A DNA stretch of 49,387 bases from Nitrosovibrio sp. Nv4 (GTDB taxonomy: Bacteria; Bdellovibrionota; UBA1018; CAIMNF01): positions 1-49,387 of the forward strand of contig CALPVV020000006.1 of assembly GCA_943327105.2 (NCBI GenBank), read 5' to 3'. Each line of letters starts with the position of its first letter. The stretch's first letter is position 1. The notes under the pieces are model-generated. The model had not been told where the DNA came from. It made no database searches and saw only the letters and a list, made by a program, of their open reading frames with translations. Positions 7,064-15,866 of this stretch are shown here, one piece after another. Made by a program: the position numbers and the translations under genes.

Positions 7064-8724
7064 AAGAGATTCAACCTGCCGAATGCAGAGGCTTCAAGGC
7101 GGGAGTTCGAAAGTTCAACGTCTTTCAGCACCGGCAGATCAAGATCAACTACGGTTTGCCCATTCACGGTTTTGGACATTTCCAGAATCATTCGGGCGAT
7201 TTTTTTACGAACTCCCGGTATCAAACGGCTGGGGAGTTCATATTCAGGTATGCCATTGATGATTTCATCAAGGCCAGAGACCACTTCTTTCGCGCGGATG
7301 ATCAAGTGCGGAATATTGTCTTGATTCGTAAATTCAAGGTCTGTGCTGATTCGAAGTGGAAAACGCAATGGTTTACGGTTATTGATCAAAAGCTTCTGAA
7401 CACCCTTGCCATCACCTGAGTAGATAAGGTCGAGAAAAAGTTCCGGATTCCTTGTTTTCTGATTGAAGACAATGAATGCCCCTTTGGGCCCAACAGAAAG
7501 ATGCTGTTCCTGAAGCGCTTCGTTCCAGAGTTCGGCCCGGATGGTGGTATGGATGAATCGATTCAGATATTCTTCAGAAAGGCTCAAAACCATGTCACTT
7601 TCACCGCTAGCAAGGCTGGTGCTGATTTCATTGGTGGCATTTTCACGATCTTGATCAGAGAAAGAACGGATGGGAGCAGGAAAAGACATTTTTTGCTGAC
7701 ATTGATCACCTTCTTTTTGAAAAAGCGAATTGGTGCAGAGTTCACCGGTAATGCCAAGACTAAGCTGGCTTGAGGTGGGTTGAGAAAAACCTGAAGTGAG
7801 AAACCTTGTATAAAGATATTCATTGCTGATGATGAGATCACTACGCGATTTATTCGTAAAAATTGTGCTTAAAATTTTCGGACCGATCGATTTTTGCAAT
7901 GAAATACCGAGCTCAGAAAAGATTTTGGTAAGAATTCCATTCATCTTTTTTTGTACGATTGGTTTGAAAGTATCGAAAGTAAGTGTTCTGGTGAACATTC
8001 CATTCAATTTGATGGTGATCGGGTTCACTGAAATACTATCGGCTGAAAAGCGCTTGTTTTTGTTCAGGTCTAGAATCGCGAACTTATCGATATTGCGATT
8101 TACCATTCCTGGAATGGAGCTTAAGTTGTAGTTTTTCAGGGTGTAGTAGAAGTCCTGATCACGTCTGGTTTCAAAGTCTACATCGAACGAAATGGGTTCG
8201 ATCGTGTTTGGAACGGTGAGTGCAATCGGGTTAACCTGACCTGAAAGAATCGAGAATTCTTTTTTTGATTTCGGGTCAGTCACGATCAAATCAATTTTGA
8301 GTCCAGTGGGGAGTGCGATTTCAAGTCCATCCAAAAATGCTGTGAGGTGAAGATCGAGTACCGGGTCATTGACTTGCAGGTTGATCGGCTTAACGCGCAC
8401 TTTGTTGATTTTATAATCTATTTTTGAAATGCCGACCTTGATTTTTGCGCTCTTCAAATCGAGCCCGAATACTGAAGTAAAAGCAGCAGCAAATTTGCGA
8501 TAGTTGTCGCTGGTGACCAGTTCGTCGATCGTGAAGCTTGCATCTGAATCATAATCAACACGACCACTGAGTTGATCGGCGATATCATTGTTTTTCAAGA
8601 CAACACGTGTTTTGTCAATCAGGTTAGTCAGGGTGTTTTGTTCAACCCTGGTTTGAAGAATCAGGTCTTGGGCATGTACGTGAACACTTGAAAAAAATAA
8701 TAAAGCGCACAGTGTTTTATTCAT
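7051..8724 (-). CDS. secreted protein of unknown function, downstream member of a tandem pair (TULIP-like by inference)
   Basis: A 557-residue protein with a signal peptide (cleavage near the HAQ at 17-19). The rest is long amphipathic beta-strand-like segments broken by a few helices, with no transmembrane segment and no catalytic motif I recognise. It shares a layout with the upstream gene product: a mid-protein helix FKPIVQKKMNGILTKIF aligns with TTIVQKKLAKIIRQEF there; both have a Cys-containing linker, a later strand-helix (SEEYLNRFI versus YESWLQNII) and a C-terminal strand pair. The start ATG overlaps the upstream stop as ATGA, so the two are translationally coupled. A tubular lipid-binding (BPI-like) fold is my inference only. 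Confidence 0.75.
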   Translation of the reverse strand: MNKTLCALLFFSSVHVHAQDLILQTRVEQNTLTNLIDKTRVVLKNNDIADQLSGRVDYDSDASFTIDELVTSDNYRKFAAAFTSVFGLDLKSAKIKVGISKIDYKINKVRVKPINLQVNDPVLDLHLTAFLDGLEIALPTGLKIDLIVTDPKSKKEFSILSGQVNPIALTVPNTIEPISFDVDFETRRDQDFYYTLKNYNLSSIPGMVNRNIDKFAILDLNKNKRFSADSISVNPITIKLNGMFTRTLTFDTFKPIVQKKMNGILTKIFSELGISLQKSIGPKILSTIFTNKSRSDLIISNEYLYTRFLTSGFSQPTSSQLSLGITGELCTNSLFQKEGDQCQQKMSFPAPIRSFSDQDRENATNEISTSLASGESDMVLSLSEEYLNRFIHTTIRAELWNEALQEQHLSVGPKGAFIVFNQKTRNPELFLDLIYSGDGKGVQKLLINNRKPLRFPLRISTDLEFTNQDNIPHLIIRAKEVVSGLDEIINGIPEYELPSRLIPGVRKKIARMILEMSKTVNGQTVVDLDLPVLKDVELSNSRLEASAFGRLNLFYRF

Positions 8725-10439
8725 GGAATGCTCCCGCTGATCAATAAGCCTTTATTTTTTGTGATTTTTGCCTGGTTGATGAAGAACTCAAGACCATTGA
8801 ATCGGATCGGCTCTCCTGTTGAAATGTGTATCGAGCGGGGTATTGCATTTTTGATCTGAGCTTGAATGGCATTCAAAAGCTCGGTTCTGATGCCTGAATT
8901 CATCTCATGAACGTTGCTGGGATATTGATAGGTGTTCGTGATTGTTCCATTTTTGCTGAATGGATATTCAGTGACCACTTCGATGAAGTGCTTTCCGGTC
9001 TTGTCTATTGAGGCTTGCTTCAAGATAAAATTCAATTCTACGGGAACAATCACATAGGCCCCTGATCCGGCGAATTGTTCCCACCAGTCAGCAACTTGCT
9101 TTTTGCCATAGCTCAGGAATGCTGCCCAAGAATCCATGGCTTTTGATGCGTCAGAGGTTTCCTTGATGTCGATTTTCAGATTGATCACTGCAGCGATTGA
9201 GTTTCGCTTCGGGTTGAAGTGAATTCGAATGCCAAGTTTTCCCAAGTCAATACCCGGAATGTTGATCGAAGTTTTATAATATTTTCTGATTCTTTTTTGA
9301 AATGGAGCCGCGTTGATGATGTTTTGAAGCCAGGATTCATAGAGAATGATTCCGCCATCATCTGAACCCAACGCGGTCAGGTCTTCAGTGGTGATATCGG
9401 TTGTTTTTGCTGTGTTTGAAAGGCAGGTCGAATCGATACAAAGGTGAGTCGATGCCTGTGTGCTGAACAGGTTCTGCTTCGGAAGTTCTTGAATATAGCT
9501 GAAGAGAAAATCACCCGATATGTTTCGAAGCAGCGAGTCTGCCACATCGTTTTTGTATGAATAGCGGTTGAGAATCTCGTTGGTATCGAATGGAATCTTA
9601 AATGGTTCTTCTTTTTCAAGTTTTTGAGAGATGATTGCAAATTCTTGACGGATGATCTTGGCCAGTTTTTTCTGCACGATAGTGGTGATTTGAGATTCGA
9701 ATTTCTTCAATTCACCCCGAATAGTGCGTTCGTCGGTTTTGATGGTTTTTCCATTGGTGATGATTTCAAGTTCAAGCGGGCGTCCAGCGGTTGTCAGTAG
9801 GCCAAGCTGCATTTGCAAACGCGATCGGTGATCATCAAGATTGGTGGAAAATGAATTCAATTCGAATGTTGAACCTTCGTCGGTGAGTTTTGCGGTTAGA
9901 TTCAAGTCGGCCGAGATGGGTCCTTTATTCGCAATCATGGCAATTTTAACCGGTGAAGAGGTGATCGTGAATGGTCTGTCAAAAATGCCCTTCGGAACTC
10001 TGATCTTCAGCGATGAGCTTTCTGATTTGATTTCCTTGATTTCCCAGTGAGCATGGATCTTGAAAAGGTTGTTGTCTTTCTTGATGACGTCGATTTGGAA
10101 TGACTCCGGACCGAAATTGATCGAGGTCTGGATCGGATCAATTTCAATGCTCAATTCATTCTGAATGCCAAGGTTCCTCAGGATCTCTTTCAGCAGAGCA
10201 CTTTCAGGGATTTGAAGGCTATGCTGTGAGGCTTCGGTTTCAATTTTCAAGCCGTTGATACCATTGCGTGCATCGATGGTTTTCTGAAGGCTTTTGATGA
10301 TGACTTGTTTTGTGATTTTTTGGATTGTCTTGGCGGTTAATATCGCATTCCCGCTGGCAATGGTTTCACTTTTGGTTTCAGCGTTTGAAACACTGGAAAC
10401 CAGGCCGAGAATCAGTGATGGAAGAAGCATCCAATTCAT
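8721..10439 (-). CDS. secreted protein of unknown function, upstream member of a tandem pair (TULIP-like by inference)
   Basis: A 572-residue protein with a signal peptide (about 1-20, SVSNAETK). It is rich in predicted beta strands, with a Lys-rich amphipathic helix around residues 240-270 (FESQITTIVQKKLAKI) and a two-Cys segment CIDSTC. The C-terminus ends in two strands, FFINQAKI and GLLISGSI, an arrangement seen in BPI/LBP-like and other TULIP proteins. No enzyme motif is visible. It is co-transcribed with its probable paralogue downstream (ATGA overlap) and divergent from a secreted Pro/Ala-rich protein. A TTAAAT hexamer lies 8 nt before the ATG, within a direct repeat. A periplasmic lipid-carrier role is possible but unproven. 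Confidence 0.75.
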   Translation of the reverse strand: MNWMLLPSLILGLVSSVSNAETKSETIASGNAILTAKTIQKITKQVIIKSLQKTIDARNGINGLKIETEASQHSLQIPESALLKEILRNLGIQNELSIEIDPIQTSINFGPESFQIDVIKKDNNLFKIHAHWEIKEIKSESSSLKIRVPKGIFDRPFTITSSPVKIAMIANKGPISADLNLTAKLTDEGSTFELNSFSTNLDDHRSRLQMQLGLLTTAGRPLELEIITNGKTIKTDERTIRGELKKFESQITTIVQKKLAKIIRQEFAIISQKLEKEEPFKIPFDTNEILNRYSYKNDVADSLLRNISGDFLFSYIQELPKQNLFSTQASTHLCIDSTCLSNTAKTTDITTEDLTALGSDDGGIILYESWLQNIINAAPFQKRIRKYYKTSINIPGIDLGKLGIRIHFNPKRNSIAAVINLKIDIKETSDASKAMDSWAAFLSYGKKQVADWWEQFAGSGAYVIVPVELNFILKQASIDKTGKHFIEVVTEYPFSKNGTITNTYQYPSNVHEMNSGIRTELLNAIQAQIKNAIPRSIHISTGEPIRFNGLEFFINQAKITKNKGLLISGSIP

Positions 10440-10618
10440 GATGGCTTATTTAACAATCATGGTTTAACAAGTAAACTAATTTTATTTAAAATATTCATTT
10501 TTTTGAACTGTCTGATTGTTGTACACCTGGGAACCAAGTTGTCGGTTTTGTCGACGCTTAAAAATCAAAGTTATTGGAATGATTGAATAAGTCCGGTGGC
10601 ATACTGTCTGCTTTTCCA
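10440..10618. promoter_or_regulatory. 179-bp divergent intergenic region with direct and inverted repeats
   Basis: This is the longest gap in the window. Next to the minus-strand gene are two TTTAACAA copies (10449-10456 and 10463-10470, 14 bp apart) and GTTTA-N5-TAAAC (10462-10476), in an AT-rich tract up to about 10505. On the plus side an extended -10, TGG then CATACT (10600-10605), lies about 13 nt before the ATG at 10619. No RNA gene is recognised here. Confidence 0.45.
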
Positions 10619-11809
10619 ATGTCAATGAACATGAGTCACCTTTATAAAACGCTGTTTTTTCTTGGTCTTGGAGCTGCTGGTTTTCATTCGTATGGAACCA
10701 TGAAGGATCAAGATCTGGATTCCGGTCGCGTTCCATCACCGATTGCGGATTCAAGTGCTAGACAGATGACCGTTCAAAACCAAGAAATCAAGTTTCAACA
10801 GCCCCATTTTTCAGCTGAAGCTCCGGCACTTGCCGTGAGCCCCGTGGTTCAGCCCGGTGAGGTGGCCATTCAATCAGATGTGCCACCTGTCTTCACCGTT
10901 GAAGAAGGCAAGGAAGGGGAACTTGCACAGTCGGGTGATGTTTCATTTCCTGATCAGGCGCCCATGCCAGCATTACCGATGAACACCAACCAATCGATTC
11001 ATCAAGAACAAGCATCTGTTGAGCAGCCAAAAGATTTGCCACTTTTACCAAATGCATTGCCATCACCGGCACCAAAAGCATCGGCTTCTTCTTTTGGTGG
11101 TTCCAGTCATGCCGGTACCACAAAAGAAAGTGCTTCTCTTGGTTTGAAAACAGAAGATTATGCTGCCTTAATTTCACCATGGAAGGCCTCGTTTGATGAT
11201 GTGATGAAAAATGAAGGTGGCTTGATCTGTGCAGGTGATGCCGCTTCTTGTTCTCCAAGTGTCAGTACCCCCGTTCATTCTTTGCGTTGGAGTATGGAAG
11301 AAGGTCTGAGAAAAGATGTTTCATTTGTCATCAAGTCGATCGGCCCCTCGCTCCAGTTCGATATCAACTTCAAGATTCAAAAGTCGGCTACCGTAGAAGA
11401 ATCAGTGCAATTGCAATTGAGTCCTTTGAATATTTTCGTGAGCAATGAATCCAAAAATGGAAAAAATTTCCGCAAAATCGATTTTCACTTTGCTGATTTT
11501 TCGGTTCGTGGTGAATCCATGAAGAATGTGCATGCCAGTATGCTATTTGAAGTAACCGATTCGGGCTTGGTTCCGACCACTGATTCGACTTTTACTTTTT
11601 CGCGTTCAAAAGTGAGTGTCTCACTTGCGAAATGGGATCCAAGCTCCACTCCATTCATAAACCCCATGGATACGCCTGTATTTGCCGATAATGGTGTGCC
11701 GGGATCCGTTTGGAATGAACCCTTGAATCGTACACCTGCGGCCGAGATTCCTTCTTACTTGATTGTCGATGAGCTTGATTTCTCAATCAAGGTTGAGAAA
11801 TCACTGTAG
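10619..11809 (+). CDS. secreted or membrane-anchored protein with Pro/Ala-rich linker, function unknown
   Basis: A 396-residue protein starting at the ATG at 10619; in-frame ATGs at 10625 and 10631 are alternatives, and a TTG at 10583 would lie upstream of the apparent promoter. Residues about 6-26 form a hydrophobic signal or anchor. Residues about 30-170 are low complexity, rich in Pro, Ala, Ser, Gln and Glu, as in periplasm-spanning linkers. The C-terminal ~220 residues look like a beta-rich globular domain with one Cys pair (CAGDAASC). It is divergent from the tandem secreted pair, so the three may act together. The last 55 bp overlap the convergent aat gene. Confidence 0.7.
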   Translation: MSMNMSHLYKTLFFLGLGAAGFHSYGTMKDQDLDSGRVPSPIADSSARQMTVQNQEIKFQQPHFSAEAPALAVSPVVQPGEVAIQSDVPPVFTVEEGKEGELAQSGDVSFPDQAPMPALPMNTNQSIHQEQASVEQPKDLPLLPNALPSPAPKASASSFGGSSHAGTTKESASLGLKTEDYAALISPWKASFDDVMKNEGGLICAGDAASCSPSVSTPVHSLRWSMEEGLRKDVSFVIKSIGPSLQFDINFKIQKSATVEESVQLQLSPLNIFVSNESKNGKNFRKIDFHFADFSVRGESMKNVHASMLFEVTDSGLVPTTDSTFTFSRSKVSVSLAKWDPSSTPFINPMDTPVFADNGVPGSVWNEPLNRTPAAEIPSYLIVDELDFSIKVEKSL

Positions 11810-12453
11810 ACATAACGGTCTTTGATTTCAGAATGGTTGAACGGCTTCAGTCCTGAGCCGAGTTTCTGGGCACTCCCTGCCTCTACAACAAGCGAGAGAA
11901 ATTTTTTTCTGCTGATCTCATCTGCCCCGAAGGCTTCCATGTGGGGAGTCATCACTTGGATGTCCATCCATTTGCGTCCGACCGATTTCAAGAGCGCTAC
12001 AGTGAAAAGTATCGCTGCTTTTGAAGCGTTGTCTTCCCGGTGAAACATGCTTTCACCTGCAAAATAGCCAGCAATGTCGACTCCATATAGTCCACCAACA
12101 AGCTCGCTTCCATTCCAGATTTCTACACTATGGGCATGACCCAAACGGTGAAGTTCGCAATAGGCCTCTTTCATTTCAGCGGTGATCCATGTACCTTCTT
12201 GGCCGCGATCTTGCGATTCAGTGATCACGCGTTCAAATTCCTTGTCGACAGTATAGGTCCAAGGTGCATTTCGCAGGTATTGTTTTAATCTTTTGGAATA
12301 ATGAAGTTCATCGAAAAAAAGCACCGCCCGGCGAACCGGACAGTGCCATAAAAGGGGAAGATCTTCGCAAGGCCACGGAAACACGCCTTGAGAATAGGCA
12401 CTGATCAAAGTCGAAGGCTTCAGGTCTAGGCCGACCGCAACGACGTCTTTCAA
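11755..12453 (-). CDS. aat: leucyl/phenylalanyl-tRNA--protein transferase
   Basis: Aat transfers Leu or Phe from its tRNA to N-terminal Arg or Lys of proteins, creating an N-degron read by ClpS/ClpAP. The family motifs are complete: YSQGVFPWPCE, LLWHCPVRRAVL, EGTWITAEMKEAY, LGHAHSVEIW, ELVGGLYGV, GESMFHREDNASK and MDIQVMTPHMEAFGA. I start at the TTG at 12453, which overlaps the thiolase stop as TTGA and gives 232 aa (E. coli Aat is 234). The longer frame also begins with TTG (12498) and would overlap thiolase by 49 bp. The 3' end overlaps the convergent secreted-protein gene by 55 bp. Confidence 0.92.
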   Translation of the reverse strand: MKDVVAVGLDLKPSTLISAYSQGVFPWPCEDLPLLWHCPVRRAVLFFDELHYSKRLKQYLRNAPWTYTVDKEFERVITESQDRGQEGTWITAEMKEAYCELHRLGHAHSVEIWNGSELVGGLYGVDIAGYFAGESMFHREDNASKAAILFTVALLKSVGRKWMDIQVMTPHMEAFGADEISRKKFLSLVVEAGSAQKLGSGLKPFNHSEIKDRYVYSDFSTLIEKSSSSTIK

Positions 12454-13703
12454 GTGCGTTCTAAAATCATGACTGAACCGATTCCGCCTGCTGCGCAAAC
12501 AGAAATAAGACCATACTGTTTGTTCATCTCTTTCAGTTCGTGAAGGGTTTGAAGAATCATTCGACCACCGGTTGCGCCGAATGGGTGACCGATGGCGATA
12601 CTGCCGCCATGCGGGTTCACTTTGCTCATATCGACTTTTCCGATGTTGAACTTTTCAGATTCGATTGCACGAACAGTTGCCAGCACCTGACCGGCGAACG
12701 CTTCGTGAATTTCAATCAGGTCAAGCTGATCCCAAGTGAGGCCAGCCATCTTGAGCGCTTTCGGAATTGCATAAACGGGTCCGATCAAAAGGGGTTCTGT
12801 TTGAATATCAACCGCTGCTGCCGCATAACTTTTAAGAAATCCGAGTGGTTTTAGTCCCAGCTCTTTTGCTTTGCTTTCTTTCATCATCAATAGTGCAGAA
12901 GCGCCATCGGTGAGTGGGCTGGCATTACCGGCAGAGATGGTTCCGTCTTTATAAAAAACTGGTTTCAGCTTGCCGAGCTTTTCCATGCTTGAGTCAGAGC
13001 GTACATCGGTATCACGATCGACCACTTTGCCTTCTGGTGTGGCCACTTTGCAAACGTGAGATTGGAAAAATCCTTTTTCCCATGCTTTAGACGCATTGTT
13101 GTGGGAGGCAAGCGCGAATTGATCTTGTTCTTCACGACCAACTTTGTATTCGCGGGCCATGAGGTCGGCAGATTGTCCCATGGTCAAGCCAGTCGTCGCT
13201 TCCTTGATTCCGGGAGCATTCGGCGCAAGGTAGGAAGCTTTGAAATTTGCCAACATACCAAGGCGTTGGCCCATGGTCTTTGCTTTTGCAAGGTCTTGAA
13301 AGAAGTCAGTTGCTTCAGAACTGAAGAGTGCGCGAACCGAACTAATCGATTCAACACCGCCTGCAAGGCCGATCTCAATTTGGCCGGATTGAATTTTTGC
13401 AGCGATTCCTGCTGCTGCTTCCATTGCGGATGCACAATAGCGGTTTACGGTTGTGCAGGGAATGCTGGGTGAAAGACCAGAGTCGAAAAGTGCTTCACGT
13501 GCAACGTTTGAACCTTCCGCTGGTGCACTCACGATTCCAAAATAAACTTCATCAATCAATTTCGGATCGATACCGGTGCGACTTACCGTTTCACGAAGAA
13601 CAACGCCTCCGAGATTTGCGGCTGACATTTTATGAAACACGCTTCTTGCGCGTGCAAACGGTGTACGAACTCCATCAATAATCGCAATTCTTTCCTGGCT
13701 CAT
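12450..13703 (-). CDS. acetyl-CoA acyltransferase (thiolase, FadI/FadA-like)
   Basis: A 417-residue thiolase. The nucleophile is Cys90 in NRYCASAMEA; NPHGGSIAIGHPFGATG (His365, His373) and Cys403 in SVCAAGGIG complete the active site. These enzymes cleave 3-ketoacyl-CoA in beta-oxidation or condense acetyl-CoA. The length is closer to the FadI/trifunctional type than to 390-aa AtoB. No other beta-oxidation gene is nearby. It is one of few genes here with a strong Shine-Dalgarno sequence (AAGGAG, 5 nt before the ATG), and a TAAAAT hexamer (13729-13734 on the minus strand) gives a leader of about 20 nt. aat is coupled downstream. Confidence 0.93.
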   Translation of the reverse strand: MSQERIAIIDGVRTPFARARSVFHKMSAANLGGVVLRETVSRTGIDPKLIDEVYFGIVSAPAEGSNVAREALFDSGLSPSIPCTTVNRYCASAMEAAAGIAAKIQSGQIEIGLAGGVESISSVRALFSSEATDFFQDLAKAKTMGQRLGMLANFKASYLAPNAPGIKEATTGLTMGQSADLMAREYKVGREEQDQFALASHNNASKAWEKGFFQSHVCKVATPEGKVVDRDTDVRSDSSMEKLGKLKPVFYKDGTISAGNASPLTDGASALLMMKESKAKELGLKPLGFLKSYAAAAVDIQTEPLLIGPVYAIPKALKMAGLTWDQLDLIEIHEAFAGQVLATVRAIESEKFNIGKVDMSKVNPHGGSIAIGHPFGATGGRMILQTLHELKEMNKQYGLISVCAAGGIGSVMILERT

Positions 13704-13752
13704 TTTATCTCCTTGGTGTTTTTAAATTTTATCACAACCCTTGGCTCATTGG

Positions 13753-15039
13753 TTAAAGATATGGACTCCATTTTGAACCAGAGCAATTACCCAATCCAAA
13801 AGTCAATCGTCTGACATTGGTGCCATCGGCGTTCATCACATAGATGGCTTTTTCTTTATTGGCACGATTCGAACTGAAAGCGATCATTGAGCCATCCGGG
13901 CTGAAAGAAGGATCTTCATTGTTGCCTTCGTTCTTGGTGAAGCGTTCGATTTTCGCGCCATCAGCGGTAATGGAGAAAATATCAAAATGGCCCTCGATCC
14001 AACCGGCGAATACGATTTTTTTCGAATCAGGTGACCAGTTCGGAGTAGCGTTGTAACTTCCGGCAAAAGTGATTCTTTTTACATCACCGGGATGAGCAAC
14101 ACTCATGGTGTAAACCATCGGTTTACCTGCGCGGGAAGAAACAAAGGCAATCTTGCTGCCATCCGGACTGAATGCCGGGTCAACATCAAAGCCTGCTGAT
14201 TTGGTGAGTTGATAGACGGTTCGATTTTCAAGATTCAAAAGATAGATATCGGGGTTACCTGCATAGCTCAGAGTTAGAGCCAGTTGTTTTCCGTTAGGGT
14301 GATAGCTGGCACCCGAGTTGAGTCCTTTTCGGTTGCTCAACATACGAAGGTTTCCGTTTTTAAAATTATATTCAAACAAATCGATGTTTCGGGTGTTGTC
14401 TTCATGGCGGTTGAAAACAGAATAAGAAATTCTTGTACCGTCGGTGCTCCAGCTTGGCCCAAGCGAAATCGAGCGATTGCGGGTGATTTGTCTCACATCA
14501 CTTCCATCAAAGTTCATCGTGTAGATTTCTTTTTTTCCGGTACGGTCACAGGCAAATGCGATTCGAGTGAGGAAGATGCCTTTTTTTCCGGTGATGGCCA
14601 TCACGATATCGTTGGCAATCAGGTGGGCGAGGGTTTTGTAATCATCGCGATCGCTCTGGTAGCGCTTACCAAGGATGTCTTGTTCGTTGCCAGTTTGTTT
14701 CAAGTGAAATTCATAAGAAATTCGACCATTTTCCAGTTTGATGGAACCATTCGAACGGTAGTCCGCTTTTTCTTTTTCTGAATCAGGCGTGCTGCGAAAC
14801 AGATCGGTAAATGCCAGATCGCTCGCAATTGTTTTTTGAATCTGGCTGATTTCAGCAGTGAGTTCATTTCCAGTTGAGGTCGGTGACGCAAGATGAATGT
14901 CTGGTTTCTTGGTCTTTGCTTCACCTACAGAGATCGAGGTGGTTTGTGCGTGTGCGTTGAATGCCGAAGCGGTGATCGCGCAAGAAATCAAAAGCGTGTT
15001 GAGAATCGTTTTTTGAGAGAGAAAATTGAATTTCATCAT
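13753..15039 (-). CDS. tolB: Tol-Pal system periplasmic protein TolB
   Basis: A 428-residue protein with a signal peptide (cleavage near NAHAQ at 28-32), an N-terminal alpha/beta TolB domain (about 35-170) and a six-bladed beta-propeller with repeated SPDGSKIAF-type blades (IYTMNFDGSDVRQIT, PAFSPDGSKIAFVSSR, NWSPDSKKIVFAG, SFSPDGSMIAFSSNRA). TolB binds Pal and is displaced by TolA during outer-membrane constriction. It lies 68 bp after tolA. A TATTCT hexamer 6 nt before the ATG suggests an additional leaderless transcript. pal, which usually follows, is absent; a thiolase gene is next. Confidence 0.95.
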   Translation of the reverse strand: MMKFNFLSQKTILNTLLISCAITASAFNAHAQTTSISVGEAKTKKPDIHLASPTSTGNELTAEISQIQKTIASDLAFTDLFRSTPDSEKEKADYRSNGSIKLENGRISYEFHLKQTGNEQDILGKRYQSDRDDYKTLAHLIANDIVMAITGKKGIFLTRIAFACDRTGKKEIYTMNFDGSDVRQITRNRSISLGPSWSTDGTRISYSVFNRHEDNTRNIDLFEYNFKNGNLRMLSNRKGLNSGASYHPNGKQLALTLSYAGNPDIYLLNLENRTVYQLTKSAGFDVDPAFSPDGSKIAFVSSRAGKPMVYTMSVAHPGDVKRITFAGSYNATPNWSPDSKKIVFAGWIEGHFDIFSITADGAKIERFTKNEGNNEDPSFSPDGSMIAFSSNRANKEKAIYVMNADGTNVRRLTFGLGNCSGSKWSPYL

Positions 15040-15051
15040 GGGTTTAGAATA
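15040..15051 (-). promoter_or_regulatory. -10-like element before tolB
   Basis: TATTCT (15051-15046, minus strand) is 6 nt before the tolB ATG. A weak -35 (TTCAAT) lies 18 bp upstream. It would allow tolB to be transcribed separately from tolQRA as a leaderless mRNA. Confidence 0.4.
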
Positions 15052-15107
15052 ATCGAAATGTTCGAATTATTGAAGCCTATACGGCTAAGCCAAAGCATTG
15101 GCGGTGA

Positions 15108-15866
15108 TTAGTCTGCAAGAGGAAAGCCAAGTACAATGCCGTCCTGAGAAACGCTTGGCAGCACAGCAATTGGCGGCACGGGCAATGGTGAGGCGATTTG
15201 AAGTGTACGTTTCACTGCGGCATCAAACTGTGCGTTACCGGAATTTTTTAAAAACCGCACAATCGAGATCATTCCGCGGCGATCAATTTTGACCAGAACT
15301 TTTGCCGAAAAATTCTTATCTTGAAGCCATTGGGGAAGTTCCCATTCCGAACTGATCTTGTCGCGAACGACATCCATATAAATGGTTTCAGCGCTTTCGG
15401 TGGTGACGCCTTTAGCTGAAGAGCCCTTCATGACTTTATTGCCCTTGATGGTTTCTCCGGCTTTGATTTTTTCAAGAGCCTTGATCCGTGCAAGCGCGCT
15501 ATTCATTTTGTCTTGATGCTCTTCTTTTTTCTTTTGCTCTTTGGTTTTCGGAAGAGTTTTTTTCTTGAGTGCGAAATCGTCATCATCTGCCTTGGGTGCG
15601 ACAGGTTCAGGTTTTGAAGTTGGTTTGGCTTCTTCAGGCAAGGCGGGCTGAGTGGGTGTCACGACTTCTGACACTTTTTTATCGGGTAGGGCGACCAGGT
15701 CGACTTTTAGTGACGGAAGATATTCTTTAGTCACGATTGCCGAGGGCATGACGAGGTCTTTCAGTATGAGCAAGACAAAAACGGCAACATGAATGGCGAT
15801 TGAAACTTTAATCGCTTTAGAAAGTGAGTCCTGACTACTCGATGCTGAGTTTCTAGAAGAAATCAT
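15108..15866 (-). CDS. tolA: TolA/TonB-family energy transducer
   Basis: A 252-residue protein. One N-terminal transmembrane helix (about 21-40, VSIAIHVAVFVLLILKDL) is followed by a Pro/Lys/Glu-rich periplasm-spanning region (about 60-150) and a TonB_C-like C-terminal domain (about 160-252: VKIDRRGMISIVRFLKNSG, FDAAVKRTLQ, LPVPP). It transmits proton-motive force from TolQR to TolB and Pal at the outer membrane. It is shorter than E. coli TolA (421) and its C-terminal domain is closer to TonB, as is common outside Gammaproteobacteria. It overlaps tolR by ATGA. Its place in tolQRAB makes the TolA assignment firm. Confidence 0.9.
   Translation of the reverse strand: MISSRNSASSSQDSLSKAIKVSIAIHVAVFVLLILKDLVMPSAIVTKEYLPSLKVDLVALPDKKVSEVVTPTQPALPEEAKPTSKPEPVAPKADDDDFALKKKTLPKTKEQKKKEEHQDKMNSALARIKALEKIKAGETIKGNKVMKGSSAKGVTTESAETIYMDVVRDKISSEWELPQWLQDKNFSAKVLVKIDRRGMISIVRFLKNSGNAQFDAAVKRTLQIASPLPVPPIAVLPSVSQDGIVLGFPLAD

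Noticed and set aside
12454-12498. N-terminal extension of Aat (start at 12498)
   Set aside because: It also needs a TTG codon, overlaps thiolase by 49 bp and adds 15 residues beyond the family N-terminus.
13056-13472. 138-aa open frame on the plus strand
   Set aside because: Antisense to the well-conserved thiolase core; Cys/Arg-rich translation without motifs.
14284-14781. 165-aa open frame on the plus strand
   Set aside because: Lies opposite the TolB propeller; no start signal and no family resemblance.
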